64,000 nucleotides of DNA from Nocardia arthritidis (GCF_011801145.1 NZ_CP046172.1:4340001-4404000); one strand, 5' to 3'. Positions 34,438 to 43,179 are shown, counted from the stretch's first letter. Made by a program: numbers and translations. Notes: generated by a model from the letters alone, not told the origin.

Positions 34438-35844
34438 CTACTGGTCCTTCCGGTAGGTCTTGCCCACCACGTCCGCGTACTGCTGCGCCTGCGCCAGCGC
34501 GTCGTCGACGCTGGTGCGGCCCGCGATCGCGGCGCTGATCTGCTGGCTCACCCGAGTGCCGAGATCCTGGAACTCCGGAATGGTGAGGAACTGCACGCCG
34601 GTGTACGGAACCGGTTGCGCCGTAGGATGTTCGGGATCGGCGGCCGCCATCGAATCCAGCGTCACCTTCCCGTAGCGCGCGGATTCCTTTTTGTACTCCG
34701 GGATTTCGTAGGTCGACAGACGGCTGCCGGGCGGCACATGGGTCCAGCCGAGCTGTTCGCCGACCGTCCGGATGTACTCCTTGCTGGTCATCCAGGACAC
34801 GAATTTCCATGCGGCGTCCTGTTTGTGGCTCGTCTTCGGGATGCCGAGCGACCAGGTGTACAGCCAACCGGAATTCGGCGTCGACTTCGTCGGTGCGAGT
34901 GCGTAACCGACCTTGCCGACCACCTTGCTGGACGCCGGATCCTCGGTGACGCCGACCGCGGCCGTCGCGTCGTACCACATGGCCGCGTGTCCCTGGGCGA
35001 ACTGCGTCGCGCATTCGCCGAATCCGCTTGTGGCCGCGCCTGGTTCGCCGTATCGGCGCACCAGATCGACGTAGAACCGCACGGCCTCGGCCACCTGCGG
35101 GCTGGTGAACTGCGCATGCCAGTTCTCGTCGAACCACCGGCCGCCGAAGGTGTTCATCACCGTGGTGAGCGGTGCGAGCACCTCGCCCCAGCCCGGCTTG
35201 CCGCGCAGGCAGATTCCCGACCGGTCCGCGGTGTTCAGTTTCGCCGCGAATCCGGCGACCTGATCCCAGGTGGGATGTTCGGGCATGGTGAGCCCGGCCT
35301 GGTCGAACAGATCCCTGCGGTACATGAGGAAGGAGGATTCGCCGTAGAACGGCACCGAATACAGATCGCCCCGATACGACAGCGATTTCTGGAGCGACGG
35401 AATTATGTCGGCCTGATCGTAATCCGGCGCCTGCCGGATGTACGGCCCGAGATCCGCCAGCCATCCGTTCGCGGCCCACTGCGGCGTCTCGTAGTTGCTG
35501 ATCATCACCACGTCGAATTCACCGCCGCCGGTGGCCACCGACGCGGTGATCTTGGCGCGCGCCTCGTTCTCCGACAGCGAGGTGAATTTCAGCTTGATAC
35601 CCGGATTTTCGCGTTCGAAGCGCGGGGCGAGGCGGATCGCGTCCTGCATCTGCGAATTCGACACGATCGCGATGGTCACCGCGTCGGCGCCGCCGCCGGT
35701 GAGCGCCCCCGCGCCCGCGCATCCGGTGACGGCCAGCATAACGGTGACGAAAAGCGCTGCGGCGCTACGCCTTCGCAGAGTTTGGGGCTTTCGCCGACCT
35801 CGGGGCCTTCGCCGATTTCGGGTGGCCGGGACCGAGTTCCGCAT
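34438..35844 (-). CDS. Extracellular solute-binding lipoprotein (polyol/sugar)
   Basis: 468 residues. A long Arg-rich N-terminus with RRRSAAALFVTVMLAVTGC gives a lipobox Cys at about 42 and is followed by a family 1 solute-binding domain. ITIAIV-like first strand, FDVVMISNYETPQWAANGWL and SVPFYGESSFLMYRRDLFDQAG match sorbitol/mannitol-type binding proteins. ATG 35844 has GAGGAGG six bases upstream, so the 80-bp overlap with the 3' end of the SorC gene appears genuine. It captures the substrate outside the membrane for the two permeases. The exact polyol is inferred from neighbours. Confidence 0.88.
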   Translation of the reverse strand: MRNSVPATRNRRRPRGRRKPQTLRRRSAAALFVTVMLAVTGCAGAGALTGGGADAVTIAIVSNSQMQDAIRLAPRFERENPGIKLKFTSLSENEARAKITASVATGGGEFDVVMISNYETPQWAANGWLADLGPYIRQAPDYDQADIIPSLQKSLSYRGDLYSVPFYGESSFLMYRRDLFDQAGLTMPEHPTWDQVAGFAAKLNTADRSGICLRGKPGWGEVLAPLTTVMNTFGGRWFDENWHAQFTSPQVAEAVRFYVDLVRRYGEPGAATSGFGECATQFAQGHAAMWYDATAAVGVTEDPASSKVVGKVGYALAPTKSTPNSGWLYTWSLGIPKTSHKQDAAWKFVSWMTSKEYIRTVGEQLGWTHVPPGSRLSTYEIPEYKKESARYGKVTLDSMAAADPEHPTAQPVPYTGVQFLTIPEFQDLGTRVSQQISAAIAGRTSVDDALAQAQQYADVVGKTYRKDQ

Positions 35845-36829
35845 CGGTCGCCTCCTCTTTTCTTTCCAACAGCCATCGCGCGCAATCGGCGTCGGTGACC
35901 AGCACTGTGGCCAGTCCGCCGTTGAGCGCTCCGAAAATGGCCTCGTACTTCGGTTCGCCGCCGGAGACCAGCACCGACGTCGGACAGTCGCGCACGGCGT
36001 CGAGGGTGACCCCGACCGTGCGTTCGGGCAGCGGGCCGCCGACGGGCTCGCCGTCGCGCCGGAAGAACCGGCCGCCGATCTCGCCGACCGCGCCCAGTTC
36101 GCGCAGTTCGTCCAGTAACGCGGTGTCGAGGTAGCTGCCCGCGAACAGGGTGGTGGCGGTGGAGACCGGGCCGACGCCGAAGACCATCACATCGGCGGCG
36201 GCCCCGATGGCGAGCGCCTTGCCGAGTACGGAATCCCGGCTGAGCGCGGTGACGGTCGCCGGATCGGCGTAGAGCGGTGCGTGCAGCCGGATCGGGGTGG
36301 CCTGCAGCTGCGTCGCGCAGCGGCCGAGGGTGTAGTCGACGCCGGTCTGATAGTCGATCGCGGTGAGCGAGCCGTCGAGCTGAACGACGGTGGCGCAGCG
36401 GGTGTTCCGGGTGCGCAGCTCCTGTGCGATCGCCACGATCTCCGGGCCCCAGGTGAATCCGAGCGTATCGGTCGGCTGGAGGCGGCGGCCGAGCAGCGCG
36501 GCCGCCGCCCGGCCGAGTGCCTGTGTGCCGGAGGCGGATTCGGCGAAGACCTGGCCGAGCACCACCGCCTCGGTGAGCCGGTAGCGGCGCTCGAGGTCGC
36601 GTTCGAGGTCGGTGTGCACGGTGGCCCGCAGGTCGGGCGGGACGTTGATCTCGATCCGGACCAGGCCCTGCGCCCTGGCCTTTGCGACCAGTCGTCCGGC
36701 GGTGGGACGCGAAACGCCGAGCTTGGCAGCGATTTCCGCTTGGGTCGCGCCCTCGAGGTGGTAGAGCTCGGCGGCCCGGAGGGCGAGCCGCACATCGTCG
36801 GGCGGCGGTGCTTCGTGCGTCACAGACAT
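35765..36829 (-). CDS. SorC/DeoR-type sugar-binding transcriptional regulator
   Basis: 354 residues. N-terminal HTH with ATQAEIAAKLGVSRPTAGRL (about residues 28-50), then the SorC sugar-binding domain (TLGFTWGPEIVAIAQEL, VMVFGVGPVSTATTLF, DCPTSVLVSGGEPKYEAI, a sugar-phosphate isomerase-like fold). The C-terminus is odd: three near-perfect SAKAP(R/N) hexapeptides encoded by an 18-bp tandem repeat that overlaps the start of the binding-protein gene. It probably controls both its own transport operon and the divergent polyol dehydrogenase, through two 14-bp dyads upstream. Confidence 0.88.
   Translation of the reverse strand: MSVTHEAPPPDDVRLALRAAELYHLEGATQAEIAAKLGVSRPTAGRLVAKARAQGLVRIEINVPPDLRATVHTDLERDLERRYRLTEAVVLGQVFAESASGTQALGRAAAALLGRRLQPTDTLGFTWGPEIVAIAQELRTRNTRCATVVQLDGSLTAIDYQTGVDYTLGRCATQLQATPIRLHAPLYADPATVTALSRDSVLGKALAIGAAADVMVFGVGPVSTATTLFAGSYLDTALLDELRELGAVGEIGGRFFRRDGEPVGGPLPERTVGVTLDAVRDCPTSVLVSGGEPKYEAIFGALNGGLATVLVTDADCARWLLERKEEATDAELGPGHPKSAKAPRSAKAPNSAKA
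35772..35825. repeat. Three 18-bp tandem repeats in an overlap of two genes
   Basis: Units at 35772-35789, 35790-35807 and 35808-35825 share the pattern TTCGC-GA--T-GGG. On the reverse strand they encode SAKAP(R/N) units at the SorC C-terminus and, in another frame, the Arg-rich N-terminus of the solute-binding lipoprotein. Confidence 0.75.
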
Positions 36830-36856
36830 CCTTAATCGTGACCACAGCCTCGGCAG

Positions 36857-36889
36857 TGAGCAAATGCTCAGAAGCTGAACTATTGCTCA
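36857..36889. promoter_or_regulatory. Pair of SorC-type operators
   Basis: TGAGCAAATGCTCA (36857-36870), a perfect 6-2-6 dyad, and TGAACTATTGCTCA (36876-36889), a near copy 19 bp away. They sit between the divergent SorC gene (start 36829) and the polyol dehydrogenase (start 36941). TGAnCnnnTGCTCA-like dyads are usual for SorC regulators. A TATCAT at 36896-36901 may be the dehydrogenase -10. Confidence 0.65.
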
Positions 36890-36940
36890 ATACGGTATCA
36901 TTCGAAATGTGATGCACGCAACACTCGTTGGGGTCGCCCG

Positions 36941-38449
36941 GTGACCCCGCTCGGCAGGGGAACCCTGCCCGAACTGGCCGCGACGGTCTCTGTCCCCGGC
37001 TACGACCGCTCCGAAATTCGCACCGGCATAGTGCATTTCGGCGTCGGCGGCTTCCACCGCGCGCATCAGGCGCGCTATCTGGACCTGTTGCACGAGCTGG
37101 GCGCCGCACGGGAATGGGGGATCTGCGGCGTCGGCGTGCTGCCCGCGGACCGCCGCATGCGCGATGCGCTCACCGGGCAGGACTGCCTGTACACGCTGTG
37201 CGTCGCGGAGGGCACGGATGCGTGGACGCCGCGGGTGGTCGGCTCGATCATCGAATACCTTTACGCACCAGACGATCCCGAGGCCGTCATCGAGAAGCTG
37301 GCCGGCCCGGACATCCGCATCGTCTCGCTGACCATCACCGAGGGCGGATACAACTTCGTCGCCGCCACCGGGGAATTCGATGCGGCGAATCCGGCGATCC
37401 TGGCCGATCTGGCGCCGGACGCCGTGCCCGCCACCGTATTCGGCCTGGTGACCGCCGCGCTGGCCCGCCGCAGGGCGCGCGGCCTCGCGCCGTTCACGAT
37501 CATGTCCTGCGACAATATCGCGGGCAACGGCGATGTCGCCCGGCGCACCTTCACCGCCTTCGCCCGGCTGCGCGATCCGGAACTGGCCGAATGGATTTCG
37601 CGGGCAGGCGCATTCCCCAACTCGATGGTGGACCGGATAACGCCGGTCACCACCGCGCCGATGATCTCCGAGCTGGCCAGGCGCTACGGCGTCGACGACG
37701 CGTGGCCGGTGCTGACCGAACCCTTCACCCAGTGGGTGCTGGAGGACCGATTCCCGTTGGGCAGGCCGGAATTCGAGCGGGTCGGGGTGCAGGTCGTCGA
37801 CGATGTCGCGCCGTACGAGTCGATGAAGCTGCGGCTGCTGAACGGCAGTCATCAGGCGCTGGCCTACCTCGGCCATCTCGCCGGATACCGGCTGGTGCAC
37901 GATGCCGTGGCCGATCCGGCGTTCGCGCGCTTCGTATCCCGCTACATGGCCGCCGAGGCGCTGCCGACACTGCCGCCGGTCCCCGGTATCGATCTGGCGG
38001 CCTACCGGCGCACCCTGCTGGAGCGGTTCGGCAATGCCGCCATCGGGGACACCATCGCCCGCCTGGCCACCGACGCCTCCGACCGCATACCCAAGTGGGT
38101 GCTGCCCGTGGTGCGCGACCAACTCGCGCTCGGTGGTGAAATAGACTGTGCCGCAACGATCATCGCGGGTTGGGCGCGCTACTGCACGGGTATCGACGAG
38201 CAGGGCGAACCGATCGAGATCGTCGACCCGCTGCGCGAGCGGCTGGTCGCGGCGGCACGCGCGCAGAGCGACGATCCGGTCGCATTCCTCGCCGACCGTG
38301 AACTCTTCGGCGATCTGATCGATGAGCCGCGATTCGTGGCCGCCTACCGGAAGGCGTTGGACTCCTTGCTGACTCGCGGTGCGCGGGCAACCGTGCTCGC
38401 GCTGGCCGTCGCGGCCGACAGCGCGGTCGTCCCGGCCATGGAGGACTAG
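36941..38449 (+). CDS. Mannitol dehydrogenase family polyol oxidoreductase
   Basis: 502 residues, long-chain dehydrogenase. N-terminal Rossmann GIVHFGVGGFHRAHQARYLD, the mid-protein FTIMSCDNIAGNGD and the catalytic KLRLLNGSHQALAYLG (Lys, Asn, His triad region) define mannitol 2-dehydrogenase/fructuronate reductase proteins. It likely oxidises a polyol such as mannitol or arabitol to a ketose with NAD+. GTG 36941 is the only start consistent with the N-terminus. Divergent from the SorC gene and transporter, giving a complete uptake and oxidation module. Its stop overlaps the next convergent gene in CTAG. Confidence 0.9.
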   Translation: MTPLGRGTLPELAATVSVPGYDRSEIRTGIVHFGVGGFHRAHQARYLDLLHELGAAREWGICGVGVLPADRRMRDALTGQDCLYTLCVAEGTDAWTPRVVGSIIEYLYAPDDPEAVIEKLAGPDIRIVSLTITEGGYNFVAATGEFDAANPAILADLAPDAVPATVFGLVTAALARRRARGLAPFTIMSCDNIAGNGDVARRTFTAFARLRDPELAEWISRAGAFPNSMVDRITPVTTAPMISELARRYGVDDAWPVLTEPFTQWVLEDRFPLGRPEFERVGVQVVDDVAPYESMKLRLLNGSHQALAYLGHLAGYRLVHDAVADPAFARFVSRYMAAEALPTLPPVPGIDLAAYRRTLLERFGNAAIGDTIARLATDASDRIPKWVLPVVRDQLALGGEIDCAATIIAGWARYCTGIDEQGEPIEIVDPLRERLVAAARAQSDDPVAFLADRELFGDLIDEPRFVAAYRKALDSLLTRGARATVLALAVAADSAVVPAMED

Positions 38450-39348
38450 GCCAGGTACCGCCCGTACCAGTCGAGGACGCGGCGCCACGCCTCGCTCGCC
38501 GCGGCCGGGGCGTAGCGCGGGCCGGTGTCGTTGAAGAAGGCGTGGTCGGCATCCGGTGCGACGAATGATTCGTGTGGCACACCGGCTTTCGTCAGCGCGG
38601 CCTCCGCCGCGGGCCTGGTCGCGCCGACTCTGGTGTCCAGCGCGCCGTAGATGGCGAGCACCGCGGCCTTCGACGCGGACAGATCGCCGTTGTCCGGGAA
38701 CGGTCCGTAGAACGGTGTCGCCGCGGCGAGTTTCGGCCCGCCCGCGGTCAGCAGCAGCCAGACCAGACCGCCGCCGAAGCAGAAACCGGTGGCGCCGAGC
38801 TTCTTACCGGGCGTCCGCCGCTCGAGCTCGTCGACGCCCGCGCCGAGGTCCGCGACGAACCGGTCGGTGGGGATCTTGCTCAGCGCCGCGGTGGCCTGCG
38901 CCGGATCGCTGAATTTATCGGTGCCGCCCTCCTCGGAGAGCAGATCGATGGCCAGCGCGGAATATCCGGCGCCCGCGAAACGCCCGGCCACCGAACGGAT
39001 GTGATCGTTGAGGCCGCGGTTCTCGTGGATGACGAGCACCGCGCCGCGCGGCTGGGCCGCCGCTGCCCAGGCGCCCTGTAGGGTGCGATTCTGCGGACCC
39101 TGGAACGTGATCGGCGTCGTCGGCACCGCGGCGGCCATCCCGGGTGGCCCGGAAGTTGTTGTGGCAGTTGATGTTCGGCCGGGGCTCGGCGACCCACCGT
39201 CCGACGAGCACGCGGCGAGCAGTGCGGCCGCGGCCGGGACGCCCATGCCGAGCAGGCCGAGGCGGCGCAGCGCCTCCCGCCGGGTGAGGATGCCATCGGC
39301 GTGATCGGCGGCGATTTCCTCCGCGATATAGCGCTGCAGCGGCGTCAT
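38446..39348 (-). CDS. Dienelactone-hydrolase-like lipoprotein, Tat exported
   Basis: 300 residues. The N-terminus has TRREALRRLGLLGMGVPAAA, a twin-arginine signal, ending in the lipobox LAAC; a Ser/Thr/Pro linker follows. The hydrolase domain has VIHENRGLNDHIRSVAGRF (the dienelactone hydrolase Glu region), nucleophile Cys in GFCFGGGLVW, the acid segment YGALDTRV and His in DADHAFFND. So it is a Cys-His-Asp dienelactone hydrolase fold outside the membrane, an unusual place for a family normally cytoplasmic. The substrate is unknown. The stop is shared with the dehydrogenase's stop. Confidence 0.83.
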   Translation of the reverse strand: MTPLQRYIAEEIAADHADGILTRREALRRLGLLGMGVPAAAALLAACSSDGGSPSPGRTSTATTTSGPPGMAAAVPTTPITFQGPQNRTLQGAWAAAAQPRGAVLVIHENRGLNDHIRSVAGRFAGAGYSALAIDLLSEEGGTDKFSDPAQATAALSKIPTDRFVADLGAGVDELERRTPGKKLGATGFCFGGGLVWLLLTAGGPKLAAATPFYGPFPDNGDLSASKAAVLAIYGALDTRVGATRPAAEAALTKAGVPHESFVAPDADHAFFNDTGPRYAPAAASEAWRRVLDWYGRYLA

Positions 39349-39530
39349 GGATCCAACCTAGGCCGGAAGCCGTGTATACGCGTGACTTCCGGACGAATCT
39401 GCGAGCGCGCTGTGAGATTCCTGTGCCCGCGGGCCGATTTGCTATACGGCGCAAGACACTTCCGGTCGGGTGTTAGCATTAGCTGAATGGTGTCGGCCGC
39501 GTCGGCGGCCCCGTCTCGGGGGAGAATCAC
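39349..39530. other. Intergenic region upstream of a small membrane ORF
   Basis: 180-base gap after the dienelactone-hydrolase-like gene start, comparatively AT-rich. It should hold divergent promoters; no clear dyad or RNA gene seen. Confidence 0.3.
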
Positions 39531-39659
39531 GTGTTCGACTTGTATTCCGGGCTGCTCGCGCTGTGCGGACTGGCCATGCTGTGGGTCGCCGTCAGCGGTA
39601 CGGCCCCGGCGCCGATGATCTTCGCCCGGTCCGCCGGGCGATCCGGCTCGGCGGCATAG
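39531..39659 (+). CDS. Short hydrophobic protein (42 residues)
   Basis: A GTG-started frame with GGGGAGA six bases upstream encodes 42 residues. It opens VFDLYSGLLALCGLAMLWVA, a single membrane helix, with a short basic tail ending RSGSAA. The ribosome-binding site and helix make it credible, but it has no recognised family. Confidence 0.5.
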   Translation: MFDLYSGLLALCGLAMLWVAVSGTAPAPMIFARSAGRSGSAA

Positions 39660-39907
39660 CGCCGTTGGGGGAGTCGTCGCGCCCACCACGGGGGCGGGCG
39701 CGACGATCATCGGTTCCGCAAAATTCCATTCCTGATCGAATTGCGCGCTCGTTGCCGCATTCGGCACATTCGGACCGGGAAATCGTGATCTTTCCGTCGG
39801 CACCGATATGCGGGAAAACGTTGATCTTTACCGCCCGAAGGTGAATACGTGCTCGTTCGGTGCGACGGTGCTGGTGCGGACCACGTCATCCGTGATATCG
39901 AGAACCC
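39660..39907. other. 248-bp intergenic region
   Basis: Between the small hydrophobic ORF and the CrtI-like gene. Several short frames exist on both strands but none has a ribosome-binding site or recognisable sequence. It should hold the promoter of the downstream gene. Confidence 0.3.
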
Positions 39908-41449
39908 ATGAAACCGACGCGTTCCTCCTATGACGTGGTGATCGTCGGCGGCGGCCACAACGGCCTGGTGGCCGCGGCATATCTGGCGCGGGCCGGGCGA
40001 TCGGTCGCGGTGCTGGAGCGGCAGCCGCGGACCGGCGGCGCCGCGGTGTCCGCGCGACTGTTTCCCGGCGTCGATGTGCGCGTGTCGCGGTATTCGTACC
40101 TGGTAAGCCTGCTGCCGCGCCGGATCGTCGACGACCTCGGGCTGCGATTCGCCACCAAGCGCAGGCGGATCTCGTCCTATACGCCGGTGGGCTCCGGCGG
40201 GTTGCTCGTCGACACCGCGTCCGCGGCGGGCACCCGCGCGAGCTTCCGCGCGCTCACCGGCTCGGACCGGGATTTCGACGCCTGGCGGCGCTTCTACGGG
40301 ATGACGCACGAGGTTGCGCGCCAAGTCTTTCCGACGCTCACCGAACCGTTGCCGACCCGCGCCCAACTGGCGGGCCGGGTGGGCGATCCGGACGCGTGGG
40401 CGGCGCTGTTCGAGCGGCCGCTCGGCGAAACCATCGAGGCGACCTTCGTCGACGATACGGTGCGCGGCGTCGTACTCACCGATGCGCTCATCGGAACCTT
40501 CACCGACGCACACGATCCGGCGTTGCGGCAGAACCGCTGCTTCCTCTACCACGTGATCGGCGGCGGCACCGGCGATTGGGATGTGCCGGTCGGCGGAATG
40601 GGCGCGCTCACCGACGCGCTCGCCGATGCCGCGCGCGCCGCGGGCGCGGAACTGGTGACCGACTGCGCGGTGGACGCGATCGAAACCGGCGGCGCCGCGG
40701 CGGAGGTGCGCTTCGACGGCGGCGCGGTCGGTGCCGGGCATGTGCTGGTGAATGCCGCGCCGCACGAGTTGGACCGGCTGCTCGGCCGGACACCGGAGCC
40801 GAAACCCGAAGGCGCGCAACTGAAGATCAATATGGTGCTGCGGCGGCTGCCCCGGCTGCGCGACACCGCCGTCGATCCGCGCGACGCCTTCGCCGGCACC
40901 TTCCACATCGCGGAGTCGTATTCCCAACTGGCACAAGCATATCGGGAGGCCGCGGCGGGACGAATCCCGGCGGCGCCGCCGTCGGAGATCTACTGCCACA
41001 CCCTCACCGATCCGTCGATCCTGTCCGCCGAGGCGGCCGCGGGCGGAATGCACACCCTCACCCTCTTCGGCCTGCACACCCCCGCGCGGCTTTTCGCCGA
41101 CGATCCTGCGGGCACCACCGACGCACTGGTGAAATCGACCATCGCCCAACTGGATTCGGTACTAGCCGAACCGATAGCGGACTGCCTCGCCACCGACGCG
41201 AACGGAAACCCCTGCCTGGAAGCGAAATCCCCGATCGATCTGGAACGCGAGATCGGCCTCCCCGGCGGCCACATCTTCCACCGCGACCTGGCCTTCCCCT
41301 ACCGCACCGACGAAGCCGACGACCCGGCCTCCCGCTGGGGCGTCGCCACCGGCCTACCCAACGTATTCCTCTGCGGCGCAGGCGCTGTCCGCGGCGGCGG
41401 CGTCAGCGGCATACCCGGCCACAATGCCGCGATGGCGGTGCTGGAGTAG
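39908..41449 (+). CDS. CrtI/PYROXD2-like FAD-dependent oxidoreductase
   Basis: 513 residues. The N-terminal FAD motif YDVVIVGGGHNGLVAAAYLARAG (GxGxxG, residues 8-30), ERQPRTGGAAVSARLFPG and a C-terminal GVSGIPGHNAAMAVL (the FAD-contacting GG.G.NA segment) place it among phytoene-desaturase-related amine-oxidase-fold proteins. Typical carotenoid genes (crtB, crtE) are not nearby, so a PYROXD2-like role on another substrate is more likely. No signal peptide. GC3-rich coding, single gene. Confidence 0.82.
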   Translation: MKPTRSSYDVVIVGGGHNGLVAAAYLARAGRSVAVLERQPRTGGAAVSARLFPGVDVRVSRYSYLVSLLPRRIVDDLGLRFATKRRRISSYTPVGSGGLLVDTASAAGTRASFRALTGSDRDFDAWRRFYGMTHEVARQVFPTLTEPLPTRAQLAGRVGDPDAWAALFERPLGETIEATFVDDTVRGVVLTDALIGTFTDAHDPALRQNRCFLYHVIGGGTGDWDVPVGGMGALTDALADAARAAGAELVTDCAVDAIETGGAAAEVRFDGGAVGAGHVLVNAAPHELDRLLGRTPEPKPEGAQLKINMVLRRLPRLRDTAVDPRDAFAGTFHIAESYSQLAQAYREAAAGRIPAAPPSEIYCHTLTDPSILSAEAAAGGMHTLTLFGLHTPARLFADDPAGTTDALVKSTIAQLDSVLAEPIADCLATDANGNPCLEAKSPIDLEREIGLPGGHIFHRDLAFPYRTDEADDPASRWGVATGLPNVFLCGAGAVRGGGVSGIPGHNAAMAVLE

Positions 41450-41505
41450 CTGTTCGACTACGGAACGCGGTTGCCGGTCTATGACATGACACCTAGATTG
41501 ATCCC

Positions 41506-42150
41506 ATGTCATCGAATCGTGGACGGTCGAACGCCGTTGCCGCCGACTACGACTGGATCAAGGGCGACGATCTATACGATGCGTTCTGCTTGACCCTCGT
41601 GCGCGGGGTCACTCCGCAGGAGTTCATGGACCGAATCGGTGCGCGGATTACGTTCGGCGCCCTACCGTTCGGCGCAGAGTTCACCGAGATCGCCTTCGAC
41701 TGCTGGGACAAGTCGCAGGGCGATGTTCTATTCATCGGGGCGACCACAGTGGCCGGGGCCGGTGGCGACTGGACACTGGCGTTCGAAAGGAATGGTTACC
41801 TGGGACAGATTCTCGAACTCATGGCCCCGCTGTCAGCGGGGTCCAGACTGGTCACGGTTTTCAACAGCATGAACACCGGCGGCTACTTCCACTGGTTCGA
41901 GGACGGTGACCTCCGGCTGAGGTTCGAGGCCATATTCGCTTACGACCGCTGGGGCAGCACCCCGGACGCTTGTCTCGAGTACATGAAGCAGATCGGCTTC
42001 AACCTGAACGAGGACCGCGAAGACATCGGCCCGACCATCACCGCCGCGCTCGCTCTGGCCGAACGGTGCACCGGAGTCCGAGTGACCGACGACATGCTCT
42101 ACGGAGCGGACTTCCTGTGCGGTACGGCCCGCGATCCGCGCCGGACCTGA
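41506..42150 (+). CDS. DUF6461 family protein
   Basis: 214 residues, soluble. It contains YDWIKGDDLYDAFCLTLVRG and VTPQEFMDRIGA at the start and VTVFNSMNTGGYFHWFEDGD in the middle, consistent with the DUF6461 family common in actinomycetes, of unknown role. A hairpin spanning its stop codon follows. Less strongly GC-biased than its neighbours. Confidence 0.7.
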   Translation: MSSNRGRSNAVAADYDWIKGDDLYDAFCLTLVRGVTPQEFMDRIGARITFGALPFGAEFTEIAFDCWDKSQGDVLFIGATTVAGAGGDWTLAFERNGYLGQILELMAPLSAGSRLVTVFNSMNTGGYFHWFEDGDLRLRFEAIFAYDRWGSTPDACLEYMKQIGFNLNEDREDIGPTITAALALAERCTGVRVTDDMLYGADFLCGTARDPRRT

Positions 42151-42166
42151 TCATTTCGATCAGGTC
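42144..42166 (+). terminator. Hairpin overlapping the DUF6461 stop codon
   Basis: GACCTGATC-atttc-GATCAGGTC: perfect 9-bp stem, 5-base loop. The TGA stop (42148-42150) is inside the left arm. Confidence 0.6.
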
Positions 42167-42305
42167 GCCACACGCGACCACGAAACGGCTCACCGGCCGA
42201 CATCGCTCGGACTCCGGCATCGGGAAGCTGGTTATCAGTTGTTTCCGAACTCGGTTACCGTGCAGCGGCTCTCGGTCGGCGTCAGAGTGCACGGCCGTTG
42301 CGGGA

Positions 42306-43091
42306 CTAAGACGCGGTACGTCCGCCGATCCGGCGGGTGAGGTTATCCGCCGTCGCGCGGACTCGGGTGGCCAGTGGGGTCCAATCGAATTCGCATGGAT
42401 CGCCGTCGCAGTGGTGGCGCAGGGTGACGCTGATGGCGGCGATCGGTAGGTGTCCGTGATCGAATACCGGGTAGGCGACCGAGGCGAATCCCGCTGTGAC
42501 ATGGCCGTCTTCGCAGGCCCATCCGCGTCGTCGTTCGGCGGCCAAGGTCTGGCGCAGCTGGGACAGGCTGTGTGGGCCGCGGTCGGTGCGGCGGACGAAC
42601 GAGGATGCCGACGGGTACAGCGCGCGCACGTGGGCGGCGGGGAGGTGCGCGAGGATGGCGCGGCCCGAGGCGGTGAGGTGGGCGGGCAGCCGGACGCCGA
42701 CATCGGTGACCAGCGTTTCCGGCCGGGCGGGGCGCTCCTTGATCAGGTACACCAGCTCGTTGCCGTGCAGCACGCCTAGGTGCGCGTTGTGGCCGACCTG
42801 TTCGACCAGCTCCCGCAGCAGGGTGCCCGCCAACCGCTCCAGCGGATCGTGGCGCAGGTAGGCCGAGCCGAGTTCGAAGGCGGCGATGCCGAGTCCGTAG
42901 CGGCGTTCGGCGGGCAGCCTGGTGACGAACCGGGTCCGCTCCAGCTCGGCGAGCAGGTGATATGTGGTCGAGCGCGGGAGCTCCAGTTCGCGGGCGATGG
43001 CGGAGGCCGAAACCGGGCCCGCCTTGCCCGCCAGCAGTTGCAGCACCGCGAGACCGCGCCGCAGCGCGGGGATATCGCTGCTCGTACCCAT
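42306..43091 (-). CDS. IclR family regulator of histidine utilisation
   Basis: 261 residues. The HTH VSASAIARELELPRSTTYHLL (about residues 30-52) and an IclR effector domain (VYLIKERPARPETLVTDVG, LTASGRAILAHLPAAH, VAYPVFDHGHLPIAAISVTL) are complete. ATG 43091 is preceded by GAGGAGAA. It is divergent from hutH, and a perfect 18-bp dyad of IclR type lies in between, so it very probably controls the hut operon. Effector presumably histidine or urocanate (inference). Confidence 0.87.
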   Translation of the reverse strand: MGTSSDIPALRRGLAVLQLLAGKAGPVSASAIARELELPRSTTYHLLAELERTRFVTRLPAERRYGLGIAAFELGSAYLRHDPLERLAGTLLRELVEQVGHNAHLGVLHGNELVYLIKERPARPETLVTDVGVRLPAHLTASGRAILAHLPAAHVRALYPSASSFVRRTDRGPHSLSQLRQTLAAERRRGWACEDGHVTAGFASVAYPVFDHGHLPIAAISVTLRHHCDGDPCEFDWTPLATRVRATADNLTRRIGGRTAS

Positions 43092-43107
43092 GGTCTTCTC
43101 CTCATCG

Positions 43108-43125
43108 AGTCTGGTATTCCAGACT
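43108..43125. promoter_or_regulatory. IclR operator upstream of hutH
   Basis: AGTCTGG-TATT-CCAGACT: perfect 7-bp arms, 4-bp spacer, the usual TGGnAnnCCA-like IclR dyad. It lies between the divergent IclR gene and hutH. A partial half-site GGTGGAATAGACC lies near 43165, close to the hutH start. Confidence 0.65.
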
Positions 43126-43179
43126 AATTCCGGCGTGGCCTGATACTGCACGCACCCTCGCAAGGGTGGAATAGACCGC

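Noticed and set aside
39714..39933. Short forward frames and reverse frames in the gap before the CrtI-like gene
   Set aside because: No ribosome-binding site or recognisable sequence; one frame merely runs into the start of the CrtI-like gene.
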